DNA of 64,000 nucleotides from NCBI RefSeq assembly GCF_014698965.1, contig NZ_JACXAE010000072.1:372001-436000 (forward strand). Direction: 5' to 3'. Position numbers and translations under genes: made by a program. The stretch's first letter is position 1. Every line of letters starts with the position of its first letter. Source of the stretch: Iningainema tapete BLCC-T55. Its GTDB lineage: Bacteria > Cyanobacteriota > Cyanobacteriia > Cyanobacteriales > Nostocaceae. The notes beneath the pieces were generated by a model. It was given only the letters and a program-made list of their open reading frames with translations. It was not told where the DNA came from and ran no database searches. This document shows positions 45,423 to 55,091 of the stretch, one piece after another.

Positions 45423-47731
45423 GTCAATTTGAAGGCAGAGGGCAGAGGGCTGTTTTTCTTTTTACTTTTTACTTTTTACTTTTTACTTCTTTTGTACCGC
45501 CAATAAATATTGCCCCAGCCCAAGCACAGAAGACTGCCTCACTACAACAAGGTTTTAACTTGTTAAAAAAGGGGTGGGTGAATGATGCAATTAGTACTTT
45601 CCAACAAGTTGTCAAGCAGCAACCACAATCTTTACAAGGTTATATTGGGTTGGCGATCGCTTATAATCGCGCTGGCAAGATTCAAGAAGCTTGGAGTGCT
45701 TATCAAAAGGTACTAGGATTAGATCCCAATAACCAAATGGCTTTAAAGACAGTTGGGATCATGGGGACTTATCGCCCCGAATGGAATCTACGAGGAATTG
45801 AAGCTCTCAGCACTTTATTAAAGTTAAATGCCAACGATGCCCAAGCTCGTGGTTATCGCGCTCTGCTATATTCCTACCAAGGACGGATGAGTGAATCGTT
45901 AGCCGATTACCAAATTGCTCTAGCTAACAACCCGACGCCGGAAGTAGTTATTGGTGCTGCTCAAACATACACTTATAGTGGTAATTACCAAAAAGCTTTA
46001 GAGCTTTTTAATCGCTACCAAGCAACTGGAAAACCGATTACAGGGTATGCAGCAGTAGCTTACGCCAGCACTTTAAGAGAAACTGGCAATCAAAAAGCAG
46101 CGATACAGCTTTTAGAAGCACAACTACAGCGTTCTAGTACACTCGACAAAATCGCCATAGAAACTCGTGCCGAACTTGCCAAAGCGTATATCGCAAACCT
46201 TGAACAAGCAAAAGCTGTGGCTGTGTTAGAGCCAATCCAAGGTAGACAAGATGCAATTTTACCTTTGGCGCGAAGTCTCAACGATATTCGCAAGAAAACC
46301 AACGATCCCGCCCTCACACAGCAAGTCGCAACTCTCTACCGTCAAGCACTCGCCAATACCACCAATCCCTCACCCACATTACTTAAAGAAGTAGCTGACG
46401 TTTTCACTGGCTTGCCTGGTGAAGGACAAACAGCGCTACAACTTTATCGACAGGTGGCGAGATTGTTGCCAAACGATCAAAGTTTAGTTATTAGGCAGTT
46501 AGCCTTGGAAAATAAACTAGGATTGCTGAGCAAAAACGATCTTAAACAGCGTTTGGTAGCAGCAGTGCAAACCCTACCCACAGAAGTAGGACAACTGCAA
46601 CAGTTAGGTGTTGCCCTAGCGGATATAGATGCTCCCGATCCGGAACTTCTTCCTGTCTACCAAAGTATTCTACCAAAAGTTAACGTACCGTTTCTCAATT
46701 TTCGCCTCGCCCAAATTCATGTAGAGCAAAACGACATGAATCAAGCTAGGCTTGCTTTAGCAGCTTATACAGCAACGGATCAAGGTAGTAAAGATTTAGC
46801 AACTCAATTACTAGCAGCAGAAATTGAGCGGCGTGAAGGTAATTTAGAAGCCAGCGCTCAGCGCTACCAAGCTGTACTTACCACTAAACCAGAGCGCGAC
46901 ATAGTTAGTGGTGCTTTACGCGGGTTGGTAGGTGTGCGAGTACAACAAAAGCGTTTTGACGACGCCTTAACAGTTTATGAGCAGTTGATAGCTTATGAAC
47001 CGCAAAATTTGACCTCTCAGTTAGGGCGTGCTAGTATCGCTTATCAAGCAAAGCGTATTTCCCAACAAGACGCAGAAGCAGTTCTCAACAATTGGTTAGC
47101 AACACAGCCTGCAACCAACACACCGCCAGAATTATTTAGTTTGGTGGGTGTGCTGCCGGCAACAGAACAACGTGAACCACTGTATAGTTACCTGATTCAA
47201 GTAGATCCCAGTTACATACCCATGCAATTACGTTTTGTACAGGCAATGGCAAAACGGAACCCGACACAAGCTCAAGCGCGTGTCAAGCAGTTGATTGCCC
47301 GTTTACCCAACAACCCTAACTCATTCCAATTACAGGCAGAGTTAGCTAAATCGGTGGGCGATTTCAATTTGGCTGAAGCTGCTTATAAAAATATTTTGGC
47401 GCAGCAACCAGATAACCTAGATGCCCTTGCGGGTTTAGGCGGAATTCGCTTTCAACAACGGCGTTATGATTCGGCTCAACAGATTTACTCACAGGTGATA
47501 GCACAAAAGCCGGAAGACAAAGACGCACGTCGCGCCCTCGCTGGGTTGAATGCTATTTCCGATCAACCTTTAGCAGCAATGGCACAACTAGAACAGCTAC
47601 AAATACAGCAAATGTCTCAGGGTTCTACTGATGCTGATGCCTTACGCCAAATGCGGCAGATACAAGAAGACTTTCTGTTGCGGCGAGGGTTTCAACCTCC
47701 TTGGGAAGACTATGAGCGTAGAGGCAGATAA
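45419..47731 (+). CDS. TPR scaffold protein of the cellulose operon (BcsC N-terminal-like)
   Basis: 770 residues. Signal peptide (about 12-37, ending AQA; its hydrophobic core is encoded by a heptamer repeat), then an array of TPR motifs along the whole length (for example AISTFQQVVKQQPQSLQGYI near 55-75; AAYKNILAQQPDNLDALAGL and AQQIYSQVIAQKPEDKDARR near the end). This matches the periplasmic TPR region of BcsC, but no barrel follows. Starts at the ATGA overlap with the preceding gene and is followed after 123 bp by bcsZ. Expected to guide the glucan across the periplasm. Confidence 0.8.
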   Translation: MSQFEGRGQRAVFLFTFYFLLFTSFVPPINIAPAQAQKTASLQQGFNLLKKGWVNDAISTFQQVVKQQPQSLQGYIGLAIAYNRAGKIQEAWSAYQKVLGLDPNNQMALKTVGIMGTYRPEWNLRGIEALSTLLKLNANDAQARGYRALLYSYQGRMSESLADYQIALANNPTPEVVIGAAQTYTYSGNYQKALELFNRYQATGKPITGYAAVAYASTLRETGNQKAAIQLLEAQLQRSSTLDKIAIETRAELAKAYIANLEQAKAVAVLEPIQGRQDAILPLARSLNDIRKKTNDPALTQQVATLYRQALANTTNPSPTLLKEVADVFTGLPGEGQTALQLYRQVARLLPNDQSLVIRQLALENKLGLLSKNDLKQRLVAAVQTLPTEVGQLQQLGVALADIDAPDPELLPVYQSILPKVNVPFLNFRLAQIHVEQNDMNQARLALAAYTATDQGSKDLATQLLAAEIERREGNLEASAQRYQAVLTTKPERDIVSGALRGLVGVRVQQKRFDDALTVYEQLIAYEPQNLTSQLGRASIAYQAKRISQQDAEAVLNNWLATQPATNTPPELFSLVGVLPATEQREPLYSYLIQVDPSYIPMQLRFVQAMAKRNPTQAQARVKQLIARLPNNPNSFQLQAELAKSVGDFNLAEAAYKNILAQQPDNLDALAGLGGIRFQQRRYDSAQQIYSQVIAQKPEDKDARRALAGLNAISDQPLAAMAQLEQLQIQQMSQGSTDADALRQMRQIQEDFLLRRGFQPPWEDYERRGR
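45457..45488. repeat. Heptanucleotide tandem repeat inside the TPR gene
   Basis: Four copies of a 7-bp unit (CTTTTTA) in a row. The repeat encodes the F/L/Y-rich signal-peptide core. Such heptamers are normally found in intergenic DNA of these cyanobacteria. Confidence 0.85.
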
Positions 47732-47795
47732 AGGAATTTGCCCGACTACGTTAATTGTGAACATTTGTATGGGAACAATAAGAACAGGGGGAAAT

Positions 47796-47823
47796 GTAGA
47801 GACGTTCCATGGAACGTCTCTAC
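47796..47823. repeat. GTAGAGACG hairpin repeat, copy 6
   Basis: Perfect 28-bp palindrome with arms GTAGAGACGTTCCA and complement, in the spacer between the TPR gene and bcsZ. Confidence 0.92.
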
Positions 47824-47854
47824 AAAGACCCTCACAATTCCAACGGTTCTGAGG

Positions 47855-49114
47855 ATGCAGCGCTTAGCCAAAATGGCAGTTATTGCCAGCTTAAGTAGTT
47901 TATATGCCTGTTATTCTGGTTACCCAGTAGTAAAGCCCAAGAGTCCAGATGACAAAAAAGTTGTGGGAACATCTTTACCTGGAGGTGGTAACGAAAATAT
48001 AGCAGTATCTGTAGAGGCTTTACGTGATATCCCTAATGGTCAGTTACTAGCTGAAAGTTGGGATAGTTATCGTCGGAGATTTATTCAAAAAGATGGACGG
48101 GTGATTGACTACGAAGCGGGCGATCGCTCAACTAGTGAAGGTCAAGCTTATGCTATGCTGCGGGCAGTACTAGTTAACGATCCCACCACCTTTGCCCTCA
48201 CCTTAAAATGGGGGGAAAATAACCTCCGGCGAATAGAAAACGGTAAAGTTACTGACGGTTTATGGGCTTGGAAGTGGGGAAAAAATGCCGAGGGTAAGTG
48301 GGGTACAATCGACAACAACTTCGCCAGTGATGGCGATATTGATGCAATTACTGCCCTAATTTTTGCCTACAGACGCTGGAATCGCCCGGAATACCTAGAA
48401 CTAGCAAAGGTTAAGCTGGTTTCTCTGTGGGACTATTCTACTGCAATTGGACCACAAGGGAAGCGCTACCTACTACCAGGTCCAAAGGCGGCATTTGTCC
48501 CCAATCCTTCTACTCTCTATCTCAATCCTTCATACCTGGCTCCTTATGCTTTTCGTATATTTGCCCAAGTCGATCCAAATCGTGATTGGTTGAGTCTAGT
48601 AGATAGTAGCTATCAAATACTTGAACAATCGTCACAACTTTCTACTGTTGGTTTGCCCGGTGACTGGGTTGCTCTAGATATTACCACAGGCAAATACCAA
48701 CCTTTTCCACCATCTAATCCTCTACAGACTGTCTATAGCTTTGATGCTTATAGAGTTTGGTGGCGCTTGTCGCTGGATGCTGCATGGTTCAATTCACTAG
48801 CAGCACGGCGCTATTTGCAAACAAATACCAAACACTTACAAAATATGTGGCGAGAGCGATCGCGAATACCCGCACGTCTCGACCTTCAAGGCAAGGGAAT
48901 AGTCGATTACGAAGCGACATCGCAGTACGCAATGCTTTATGCTGCTTGGAACATAGTAGAACCACAGTTAGCAGAACAAGTGTTTAGGCAAAAATTATTA
49001 CTAAACTATCAACAAGGAATTTGGGATGATAAAACATCTTATTATAGCCAAAATCTTGCTTGGTTAGGGTTACTGCCACCATCCGTCGTACCGAAACAAT
49101 TGTTACAAAAGTAG
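47855..49114 (+). CDS. bcsZ: Endo-1,4-beta-glucanase BcsZ (GH8)
   Basis: 419 residues from the ATG at 47855 (MQRLAKMAVIASLSSLYACY), chosen because the longer frame from 47738 would have to translate a hairpin repeat. A short signal peptide with a Cys (lipoprotein-like) follows. GH8 signature: E in RSTSEGQAYAML (proton donor), D in NNFASDGDIDAI, and DYEATSQYAMLY near the C-terminus. BcsZ trims or edits cellulose during export and is a standard member of bcs operons. In order with the TPR gene and bcsB. Confidence 0.9.
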   Translation: MQRLAKMAVIASLSSLYACYSGYPVVKPKSPDDKKVVGTSLPGGGNENIAVSVEALRDIPNGQLLAESWDSYRRRFIQKDGRVIDYEAGDRSTSEGQAYAMLRAVLVNDPTTFALTLKWGENNLRRIENGKVTDGLWAWKWGKNAEGKWGTIDNNFASDGDIDAITALIFAYRRWNRPEYLELAKVKLVSLWDYSTAIGPQGKRYLLPGPKAAFVPNPSTLYLNPSYLAPYAFRIFAQVDPNRDWLSLVDSSYQILEQSSQLSTVGLPGDWVALDITTGKYQPFPPSNPLQTVYSFDAYRVWWRLSLDAAWFNSLAARRYLQTNTKHLQNMWRERSRIPARLDLQGKGIVDYEATSQYAMLYAAWNIVEPQLAEQVFRQKLLLNYQQGIWDDKTSYYSQNLAWLGLLPPSVVPKQLLQK

Positions 49115-49145
49115 TCATAAAACTGGGTGTAGATAAAAAATAATT

Positions 49146-51455
49146 ATGAAGCATTTGTTTTATAACATTAGTACAAAGGCGATCGTCTTTACTAGTTGCT
49201 TTTTACTGTTTCCAAATTCTTTGTTAAACCCAAAAATTGCCAACACTCAACAAGTATTGGCACAACAAACGACACCAAAAGCCCAAAGTAGTACAGATGA
49301 ATCACAGGCGGCTGTTGCCAAAGGTTTGATTCCCTATAGCCTTGAATTTAATCGCAGTCCGATTGTTGGCAACCGTATGCGCTTGCGCGGAGTTTATGCC
49401 GAAGGGCGGCTTGGTTTTACTCGTCCTCGTAGTTGGAAAGTAGCTAATGTCAAAGCTTTAATTCGCTTCCAACATTCGCCAGCACTATATGCTAACCGCT
49501 CTAATTTGACAGTTTTAATTAATGACAGAGCTGTAGGCAGTGTACCACTTAACAAAAAACAGTCTCAGTTAGGTCAAGTACTGCTAGATATTAATCCTAA
49601 GCTGCTACAAGACTACAATGAACTTAAGATTGTAGTACAGCAGAATAACTCACAGGAATGTAGTAATTCTAACGATCCCGATTTGTGGACAGAAGTACTA
49701 CCAGATTCCAAACTGATTTTCAACTATCAACGGCAACCAGTTGCGCTTAATTTCAGCCGTTATCCTTATCCATTTTTTGACGACTTAAGTTTAGAAACTA
49801 ACAGTATTGCTTACTTACAACCTAGTTCTGTGAGCCAATCATGGCTAACTGGGGCAGCGAGATTACAAGCAGCATTGGGTAGATTGGCAGATTTCCGTCC
49901 TATAGAAACTAATGTAGTAACTAATTTAACAGAGGTAAAGCCAGAACAGCGGTTGGTGATTATTGGTACTCCCAGTGAACAACCGGAACTAGCTACGATG
50001 AAGTTACCTTTGTTGGTTGCTAGCAATTTAATTCTCGATGCCAATAAAAATCCTATTTCCGAGGACATAGGCGTATTAATTGCTACTATTAATAAAACTG
50101 GTTCTCCCGTGTTAATCGCTACTGGTAATGGCGCAAAAGGCGTTGCTAAGGCGGCACAGTTTTTGGCTGAGCCTGACTTGCGGAGATTAGGTACTGGTCA
50201 AGTAGTTTTAGTCAATCAAGTTAAGGAAATATCAACACCCGGACTCCGTCAATGGCCTCGTTATTTACCACAGGAAAATACTTTTAGATTAGGCGATATT
50301 AAAACCCAGGTAAATGGAGATCCTTTTAATGATGTGACTGTACGTGGTTCATCTGCACCGTCAATTGATATAGATTTCCGTGCGCTACCAGACGATCGCT
50401 TTGTACGCGGTAGTTCCATGAATCTGGTTTACAGTTATAGTCCACAGATGAATCCCAGAACTTCTGCAGTAGAAGTTTTACTCGATAACGTGTTCATTGG
50501 TGGTGCACGTCTTGATTCAGATCGCGGCGAAAATCGTAAAAACCTGAAAGTGGACTTACCAGCTAACTTAGTTAAGCCTAACTCGAAGCTACAGGTGTTT
50601 TTCCGGATGAATCCCAGGGAACCATTTGACAAACAAAACTGTGCCAACGCACCAGATCAGCAATTGACAGGTACAGTACACGCTGACACTAGCTTTGATT
50701 TAAAACGGGAAAGTTCTGTACAACTACCAGATTTGAAACTACTACAATTTGGTTATCCCTTTGCTGCACCGCAAGATTTGTCGAAAACAGCAGTTGTATT
50801 ACCACAAAATCCAACGGACACAGATATTTTGACTTTATTAGCTTTGAGTGAGCGTTTAGGAAGGTTAAGTCGAGCAGATTCGATCAAACTTGATGTTTAC
50901 ACGTCAGATTCATTACCGGATACAGCACGTAAAAATTACCATTTGGTGGGAATTGGTACAAGGGAAAAATTTCCTTTACCAGAAATATTTAAATCTAGTG
51001 GCTTTAATTTAAGTCAAGCATTTTTCCGCTCATCCGCAGCAGGCGCAGTTCAAACTCCCCAGGATGCACAAGGGATGATTAAGCAAACAATCTCTCCTTG
51101 GAGTGGCTCGCGCGTTGTTCTCGCTTTGACTGCTCAAACAGATACAGGTTTAGAGCGAGTCCGACAAGTACTCAATCAAGATCCGTGGTTCTTCCAACTG
51201 AAAAAAGATACAGTGCTAATTAGTAGTGATAGTAAGGATGTCGATCCCTACTCTCCCGACGCTTATCAGTTAGAGTTTTTCCAAAGTTCCCCCTCCACTC
51301 AACGCTTGGAAGATACCAATCTACTCAGTAAAATATCCCGTTTGCTGCAAGAAAACTGGCTATTACTACCAGCAGGCATTGTTGGCATATCACTACTGAT
51401 GTATGGAATTGTTCAGTTGTATCTCAAACGCATCAGTAGCGCCAACAAACATTAA
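49146..51455 (+). CDS. bcsB: Cellulose synthase regulatory/periplasmic subunit BcsB
   Basis: 769 residues. Signal peptide (about 10-40, ending VLAQQ), a large periplasmic beta-rich region with two repeated carbohydrate-binding/flavodoxin-like units (for example LIRFQHSPALYANRSNLTVL and LINDRAVGSVPL; later NLVYSYSPQMNPRTSAVEVL and LDNVFIGGARL), and one C-terminal membrane helix (LLLPAGIVGISLLMYGIVQL). These are the hallmarks of BcsB, the periplasmic partner that anchors to BcsA and passes on the glucan. It lies 90 bp before bcsA. Confidence 0.9.
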   Translation: MKHLFYNISTKAIVFTSCFLLFPNSLLNPKIANTQQVLAQQTTPKAQSSTDESQAAVAKGLIPYSLEFNRSPIVGNRMRLRGVYAEGRLGFTRPRSWKVANVKALIRFQHSPALYANRSNLTVLINDRAVGSVPLNKKQSQLGQVLLDINPKLLQDYNELKIVVQQNNSQECSNSNDPDLWTEVLPDSKLIFNYQRQPVALNFSRYPYPFFDDLSLETNSIAYLQPSSVSQSWLTGAARLQAALGRLADFRPIETNVVTNLTEVKPEQRLVIIGTPSEQPELATMKLPLLVASNLILDANKNPISEDIGVLIATINKTGSPVLIATGNGAKGVAKAAQFLAEPDLRRLGTGQVVLVNQVKEISTPGLRQWPRYLPQENTFRLGDIKTQVNGDPFNDVTVRGSSAPSIDIDFRALPDDRFVRGSSMNLVYSYSPQMNPRTSAVEVLLDNVFIGGARLDSDRGENRKNLKVDLPANLVKPNSKLQVFFRMNPREPFDKQNCANAPDQQLTGTVHADTSFDLKRESSVQLPDLKLLQFGYPFAAPQDLSKTAVVLPQNPTDTDILTLLALSERLGRLSRADSIKLDVYTSDSLPDTARKNYHLVGIGTREKFPLPEIFKSSGFNLSQAFFRSSAAGAVQTPQDAQGMIKQTISPWSGSRVVLALTAQTDTGLERVRQVLNQDPWFFQLKKDTVLISSDSKDVDPYSPDAYQLEFFQSSPSTQRLEDTNLLSKISRLLQENWLLLPAGIVGISLLMYGIVQLYLKRISSANKH

Positions 51456-51459
51456 TTGC

Positions 51460-51545
51460 TGATTGCTAATTGCTAATGGCTAATTGTTAATTGTTGATTG
51501 TTAATTGCTGATTACAATTCCCCATTCCTCATTCCTCATTCCAAA
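51460..51545. repeat. Heptamer tandem repeats in the bcsB-bcsA spacer
   Basis: ATTGCTA-type heptamers run from 51460, change to TTGTTAA-type, and end in CTCATTC heptamers just before the bcsA ATG. No coding sense. Confidence 0.8.
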
Positions 51546-54149
51546 ATGTCGTCATCATTGAGATCGCCTCGTGGGCAACGTCAACGCTTTAGTTTAAGAA
51601 GATGGCTGATTGATCTTACACCCCAATTTTTTGACCGTGCTTTAGAAAAAGTGGGTGTGAAACAGTTCAAGTGGCTTGTCTTGCTGCTATTGGTGCTTTC
51701 AGTTCCAGTAATTGTTACTCCTCTCGAAATATGGCAACAGGGAGCAGTAGCTGTATTTTTAGTGCTATTAGGTCAGTTAGTTGTACAAGCTGAGGAGGCA
51801 GAATCCTCTGCTGAAATTAGTCAGTACTACCACTTATTTTTGGTATGGCTGAGCTTAGTAACAACAATGCGTTATCTGTTTTACCGTACCAGCTACACGC
51901 TTAACTTGAATGGATGGGTTAACAGCATTGCTTGTTTGATGTTGTACGGAGCAGAGTTGTACGCGATCGCCACCCTAGTACTGGCTTATTTTCAAACCCT
52001 AAAAATCAAGGAACGTCAGCCAGTCGATCTTTCTAATATTCCCCCAGAGAAATGGTTCGCAGTTGATATTTATATTCCTACCTACAACGAAGACGTTGAG
52101 ATAGTCCGTAAGACAGCGATCGCCGCTTTGGCTTGCGAATACGTACCAGAGAAAAAGAAAGTTTATATCCTTGATGATGGTCGTCCCGAAAGGTATAAAG
52201 AAGACGATCCACGGCGAGAAAAGTTCCGAGCCAGACGCGAACAACTCAAGCAAATGTGTGAAGAAATTGGCTGCATTCACATGACGCGGGGCGATAACAG
52301 CCACGCCAAAGCCGGTAATATCAACACCGCCTTTCACAAAACTGGGGGCGATTTAGTGATGATATTAGACTGCGATCACATCCCATCGCGCCAATTTCTG
52401 CTGCACACAGTAGGTTTCTTCTACGATCCAAAAGTGTCCTTTGTCCAGACTCCTCACTGGTTCTACAACCCCGATCCATTCGAGCGCAACTTGCTCACAG
52501 GCGGTAGAATCCCAGTGGGCAACGAATTATTTTACAAAGTACTGCAAAAAGGCAACGATTTTTGGAATGCCTCTTTCTTTTGCGGTTCAGCAGCTATCAT
52601 CCGTAAAAACCACGCTTTAGAAGTGGGGGGAATTGCCGTTGAAACTGTGACAGAAGATTGTCACACAGCATTGCGGTTACACTCACGCGGTTACAAGTCG
52701 GTCTACTACGACAAAATTATGGTAGCTGGTTTAGCACCAGACACTTTTTCTTCCTACGTAGGTCAACAAGTACGCTGGGCGAGGGGAATGGCGCAGATTC
52801 TACGGCTGGAAAATCCTCTGTTTAACCCAAAGCTGAACTTAACGCTAGCGCAACGGCTTTGTTACATGAGCGCAACTTCCCACTTCTTGTATGGATATCC
52901 GCGACTAACATATGCTATAATACCAACCCTGTTTTTACTATTTGGCGTTAACCCAATCCAAGGTTTGGGTTTAGAAACTCTAGCTTACGCCCTACCACAT
53001 ATCCTACTGTCTTTATATGCCAACTACATTATTTACAAACACGTCCGCTTCTCCTTCTGGAACGAAATTTTTGAATTTGTGATGGCTTTCCAGGCTGGAT
53101 GGGTAACAATGTTGGCACTGATTAACCCCAAAATGGGTACTTTCAACGTTACCGATAAAGGGATAAATGTTACCAAACGCACTTTTGACTGGCAATCTAT
53201 GCGCGGTTTGCTAGTGGTAACAGGATTAGTAATTGTTTCCTTACTAGCTGTACCTTATTGGTTGCTGTTACGTCCAGAAGATTCCGAGGCGGTTTTAGTC
53301 AATACCTTGTGGTCTGTTTTTAACCTGGTTTTGCTGATGGCGGCTTTGTTAGTTGGCTTCGAGCAACCACAAATTCGTACTGCTCACCGTTTGCAGCGAC
53401 GCCTTAGGGTGGTAGTTTCTAGTAACGACCAAACGATGATGGGTGAGACGATCAATATCTCAGAAACTGGTGCGTTAATTTCCTTGGAATCTTGGCCCAA
53501 CTTACCAGATGAAGTACAGCTTGAGATTATGGGAGATTTTACAGCTAGGGTAACTCTAACCGCAAGAGTGATTCGACTTTCGCCTGTTGACGATCACCAG
53601 ACACATTTGGCAGTTGATTTTGTCAATCTCGATCGCGCTCAACAAGATGCTCTCACCCTGGTTTTGTTTTCTGATGTCCGTGAATGGTATTCTCAGAAGC
53701 GACAGTTCACAGACAAACCATTTGCTTCCCTTGGATTCCTTGCTACCAGTTTGACTCGCTCGTTGCGTGACGTTAAACCAACTTCAGGCGAAAGGATACG
53801 CAAGCAGGTACAAGCTAGAGGCGATCTTTACTGGGATGGTCACTTTTTTGGCGGAGTGGCAACAGAACTTGGTGTCACTGGTTTAAAGTTGGAATTACAA
53901 AGCAAAAAAGCTAAACAAGCCAATCGATTGCTTGTAGAAGAAGACTTGCACAAAATGCGCACTTTGAAACCACTCGTTGGTTTGCTTTTGAGTGAGGAAT
54001 CAGATAATTTATTACCCAAAAGATTTGTTGTCGAAATTTCTTCAGTACAAGAAGAAGCCAACGGTAATATTATCCTAGAGTTGAATTTCCCTGATAAATT
54101 CAAGCAAAGCCAAGATACCAAAATCAAACAACTTTTACAAATTTTGTAA
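51546..54149 (+). CDS. bcsA: Cellulose synthase catalytic subunit with PilZ domain
   Basis: 867 residues from the ATG at 51546; the upstream TTG frame would translate heptamer repeats. N-terminal membrane helices, then a GT2 domain with YNEDVEIVRKTAIAALACEY, DDGRP, DCDH (DxD), TEDCHTALRLHSRG (base D) and QQVRWARGM (QxxRW): full processive synthase signature. More helices follow, then a PilZ domain with RLQRR and NISETGALI (RxxxR...xxSxxG) for c-di-GMP binding. After it, about 110 extra residues include RKQVQARGDLYWDGHFFGG and VATELGVTGLKLEL, perhaps a second degenerate PilZ. Makes cellulose from UDP-glucose; activity is probably c-di-GMP dependent. Confidence 0.95.
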   Translation: MSSSLRSPRGQRQRFSLRRWLIDLTPQFFDRALEKVGVKQFKWLVLLLLVLSVPVIVTPLEIWQQGAVAVFLVLLGQLVVQAEEAESSAEISQYYHLFLVWLSLVTTMRYLFYRTSYTLNLNGWVNSIACLMLYGAELYAIATLVLAYFQTLKIKERQPVDLSNIPPEKWFAVDIYIPTYNEDVEIVRKTAIAALACEYVPEKKKVYILDDGRPERYKEDDPRREKFRARREQLKQMCEEIGCIHMTRGDNSHAKAGNINTAFHKTGGDLVMILDCDHIPSRQFLLHTVGFFYDPKVSFVQTPHWFYNPDPFERNLLTGGRIPVGNELFYKVLQKGNDFWNASFFCGSAAIIRKNHALEVGGIAVETVTEDCHTALRLHSRGYKSVYYDKIMVAGLAPDTFSSYVGQQVRWARGMAQILRLENPLFNPKLNLTLAQRLCYMSATSHFLYGYPRLTYAIIPTLFLLFGVNPIQGLGLETLAYALPHILLSLYANYIIYKHVRFSFWNEIFEFVMAFQAGWVTMLALINPKMGTFNVTDKGINVTKRTFDWQSMRGLLVVTGLVIVSLLAVPYWLLLRPEDSEAVLVNTLWSVFNLVLLMAALLVGFEQPQIRTAHRLQRRLRVVVSSNDQTMMGETINISETGALISLESWPNLPDEVQLEIMGDFTARVTLTARVIRLSPVDDHQTHLAVDFVNLDRAQQDALTLVLFSDVREWYSQKRQFTDKPFASLGFLATSLTRSLRDVKPTSGERIRKQVQARGDLYWDGHFFGGVATELGVTGLKLELQSKKAKQANRLLVEEDLHKMRTLKPLVGLLLSEESDNLLPKRFVVEISSVQEEANGNIILELNFPDKFKQSQDTKIKQLLQIL

Positions 54150-54172
54150 AATTTTCCTTTAGATACCCTTCA

Positions 54173-54209
54173 GATACCCGACTTCTTTAAGAAGTCGGGT
54201 ATCTTTTTT
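54173..54209 (+). terminator. Rho-independent terminator after bcsA
   Basis: GATACCCGACTTCTT and its complement form a perfect 15-bp stem with a one-base loop on paper (4-5 nt in practice), followed by six T. It lies 24 bp past the bcsA stop and closes the cellulose operon. Confidence 0.95.
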
Positions 54210-54321
54210 CATAAAGTCTCTTAAGATTTCGCGTTCTTCTTGACATTTTGCTCTCAGTTTGAGAGTATTCATTTAATAGATTTTTATTGGTTAACAAGTA
54301 TGACTACAAAACAACAGACGA

Positions 54322-54621
54322 ATGCATTTGATTTCGATTCGTAACCTCCGCGTTGATGCAGCTAAGTTTCCCGATGTGAAAAAGCAAATTGACGACTGGT
54401 ATGCAACCGTCAATAAGGCGGATTGGTGTAACTTACAGGATGTCCGTAAAATCTATCAAGATGCCGAAGCCGTTGGGAATTTTACCGTCTTTAATATTAA
54501 AGGCAATGCCTATCGCTTAATTGTCGGTATTGACTATGAAAACCAAGTAGTTTATTACAAATATTTTCTGACACACGCCGAATACGATAAAGAAAAGTGG
54601 AAAAATGACCCTTACTTTTGA
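54322..54621 (+). CDS. higB: HigB-family mRNA interferase toxin
   Basis: 99 residues. RelE/HigB-like: KQIDDWYATVNKADWCNLQD, then NFTVFNIKGNAYRLIVGIDY and VVYYKYFLTHAEYDKEKWK. The YRL(I/V) strand and the THAEYDK end are the HigB signature. HigB cleaves translated mRNA on the ribosome. Toxin-first order and 17-bp overlap with the antitoxin gene are typical of higBA. Confidence 0.9.
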   Translation: MHLISIRNLRVDAAKFPDVKKQIDDWYATVNKADWCNLQDVRKIYQDAEAVGNFTVFNIKGNAYRLIVGIDYENQVVYYKYFLTHAEYDKEKWKNDPYF

Positions 54622-55003
54622 CCAAAACGCTTATCGCAATCTGTTGACTGAAGTTGTTCCGATCGCAATTGACACTGAAGAAGAGTACGAGCGTATTTTA
54701 AAAGTAGTAGAACAGCTAACTTTTAAGAAAAATCGTACAATCGAGGAGCAAGCTTTATACAAATTGCTAGTTATATTGATTGAAGCTTATGAGACACAGA
54801 ACTATCCGATGGATCGATCTGCGCCTCATGAAATCCTGCAACATATTATGGAAGCCAGTGGTATCCGTCAAGCTGACTTAGTAGGAATTATCGGTTCTTC
54901 TGGTGTAGTTTCTGAGGTTGTGAATGGAAAACGTTCGATTAGCAAGGCACAAGCTAAAGCGCTCGGTGATTATTTCAAGGTATCACCAAGTCTGTTTTTT
55001 TAA
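54605..55003 (+). CDS. higA: HigA-family antitoxin
   Basis: 132 residues. The N-terminal part would wrap the toxin; the C-terminal part is an XRE-type helix-turn-helix: LQHIMEASGIRQADLVGIIG, SSGVVSEVVNGKRSISKAQA and KALGDYFKVSPSLFF. Overlaps higB by 17 bp. It likely represses its own operon. Confidence 0.9.
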   Translation: MTLTFDQNAYRNLLTEVVPIAIDTEEEYERILKVVEQLTFKKNRTIEEQALYKLLVILIEAYETQNYPMDRSAPHEILQHIMEASGIRQADLVGIIGSSGVVSEVVNGKRSISKAQAKALGDYFKVSPSLFF

Positions 55004-55091
55004 GCTTTCTTTTTGAGAAAACCTTCAAGAGTATTTATCATAAGGACAGAGTAGTGCAGTAGCGCACGCTCATGGAGAAGGAGGCTACGCA

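Noticed and set aside
47738-47854. N-terminal extension of bcsZ
   Set aside because: It would translate a GTAGAGACG hairpin repeat; a signal peptide starts at 47855.
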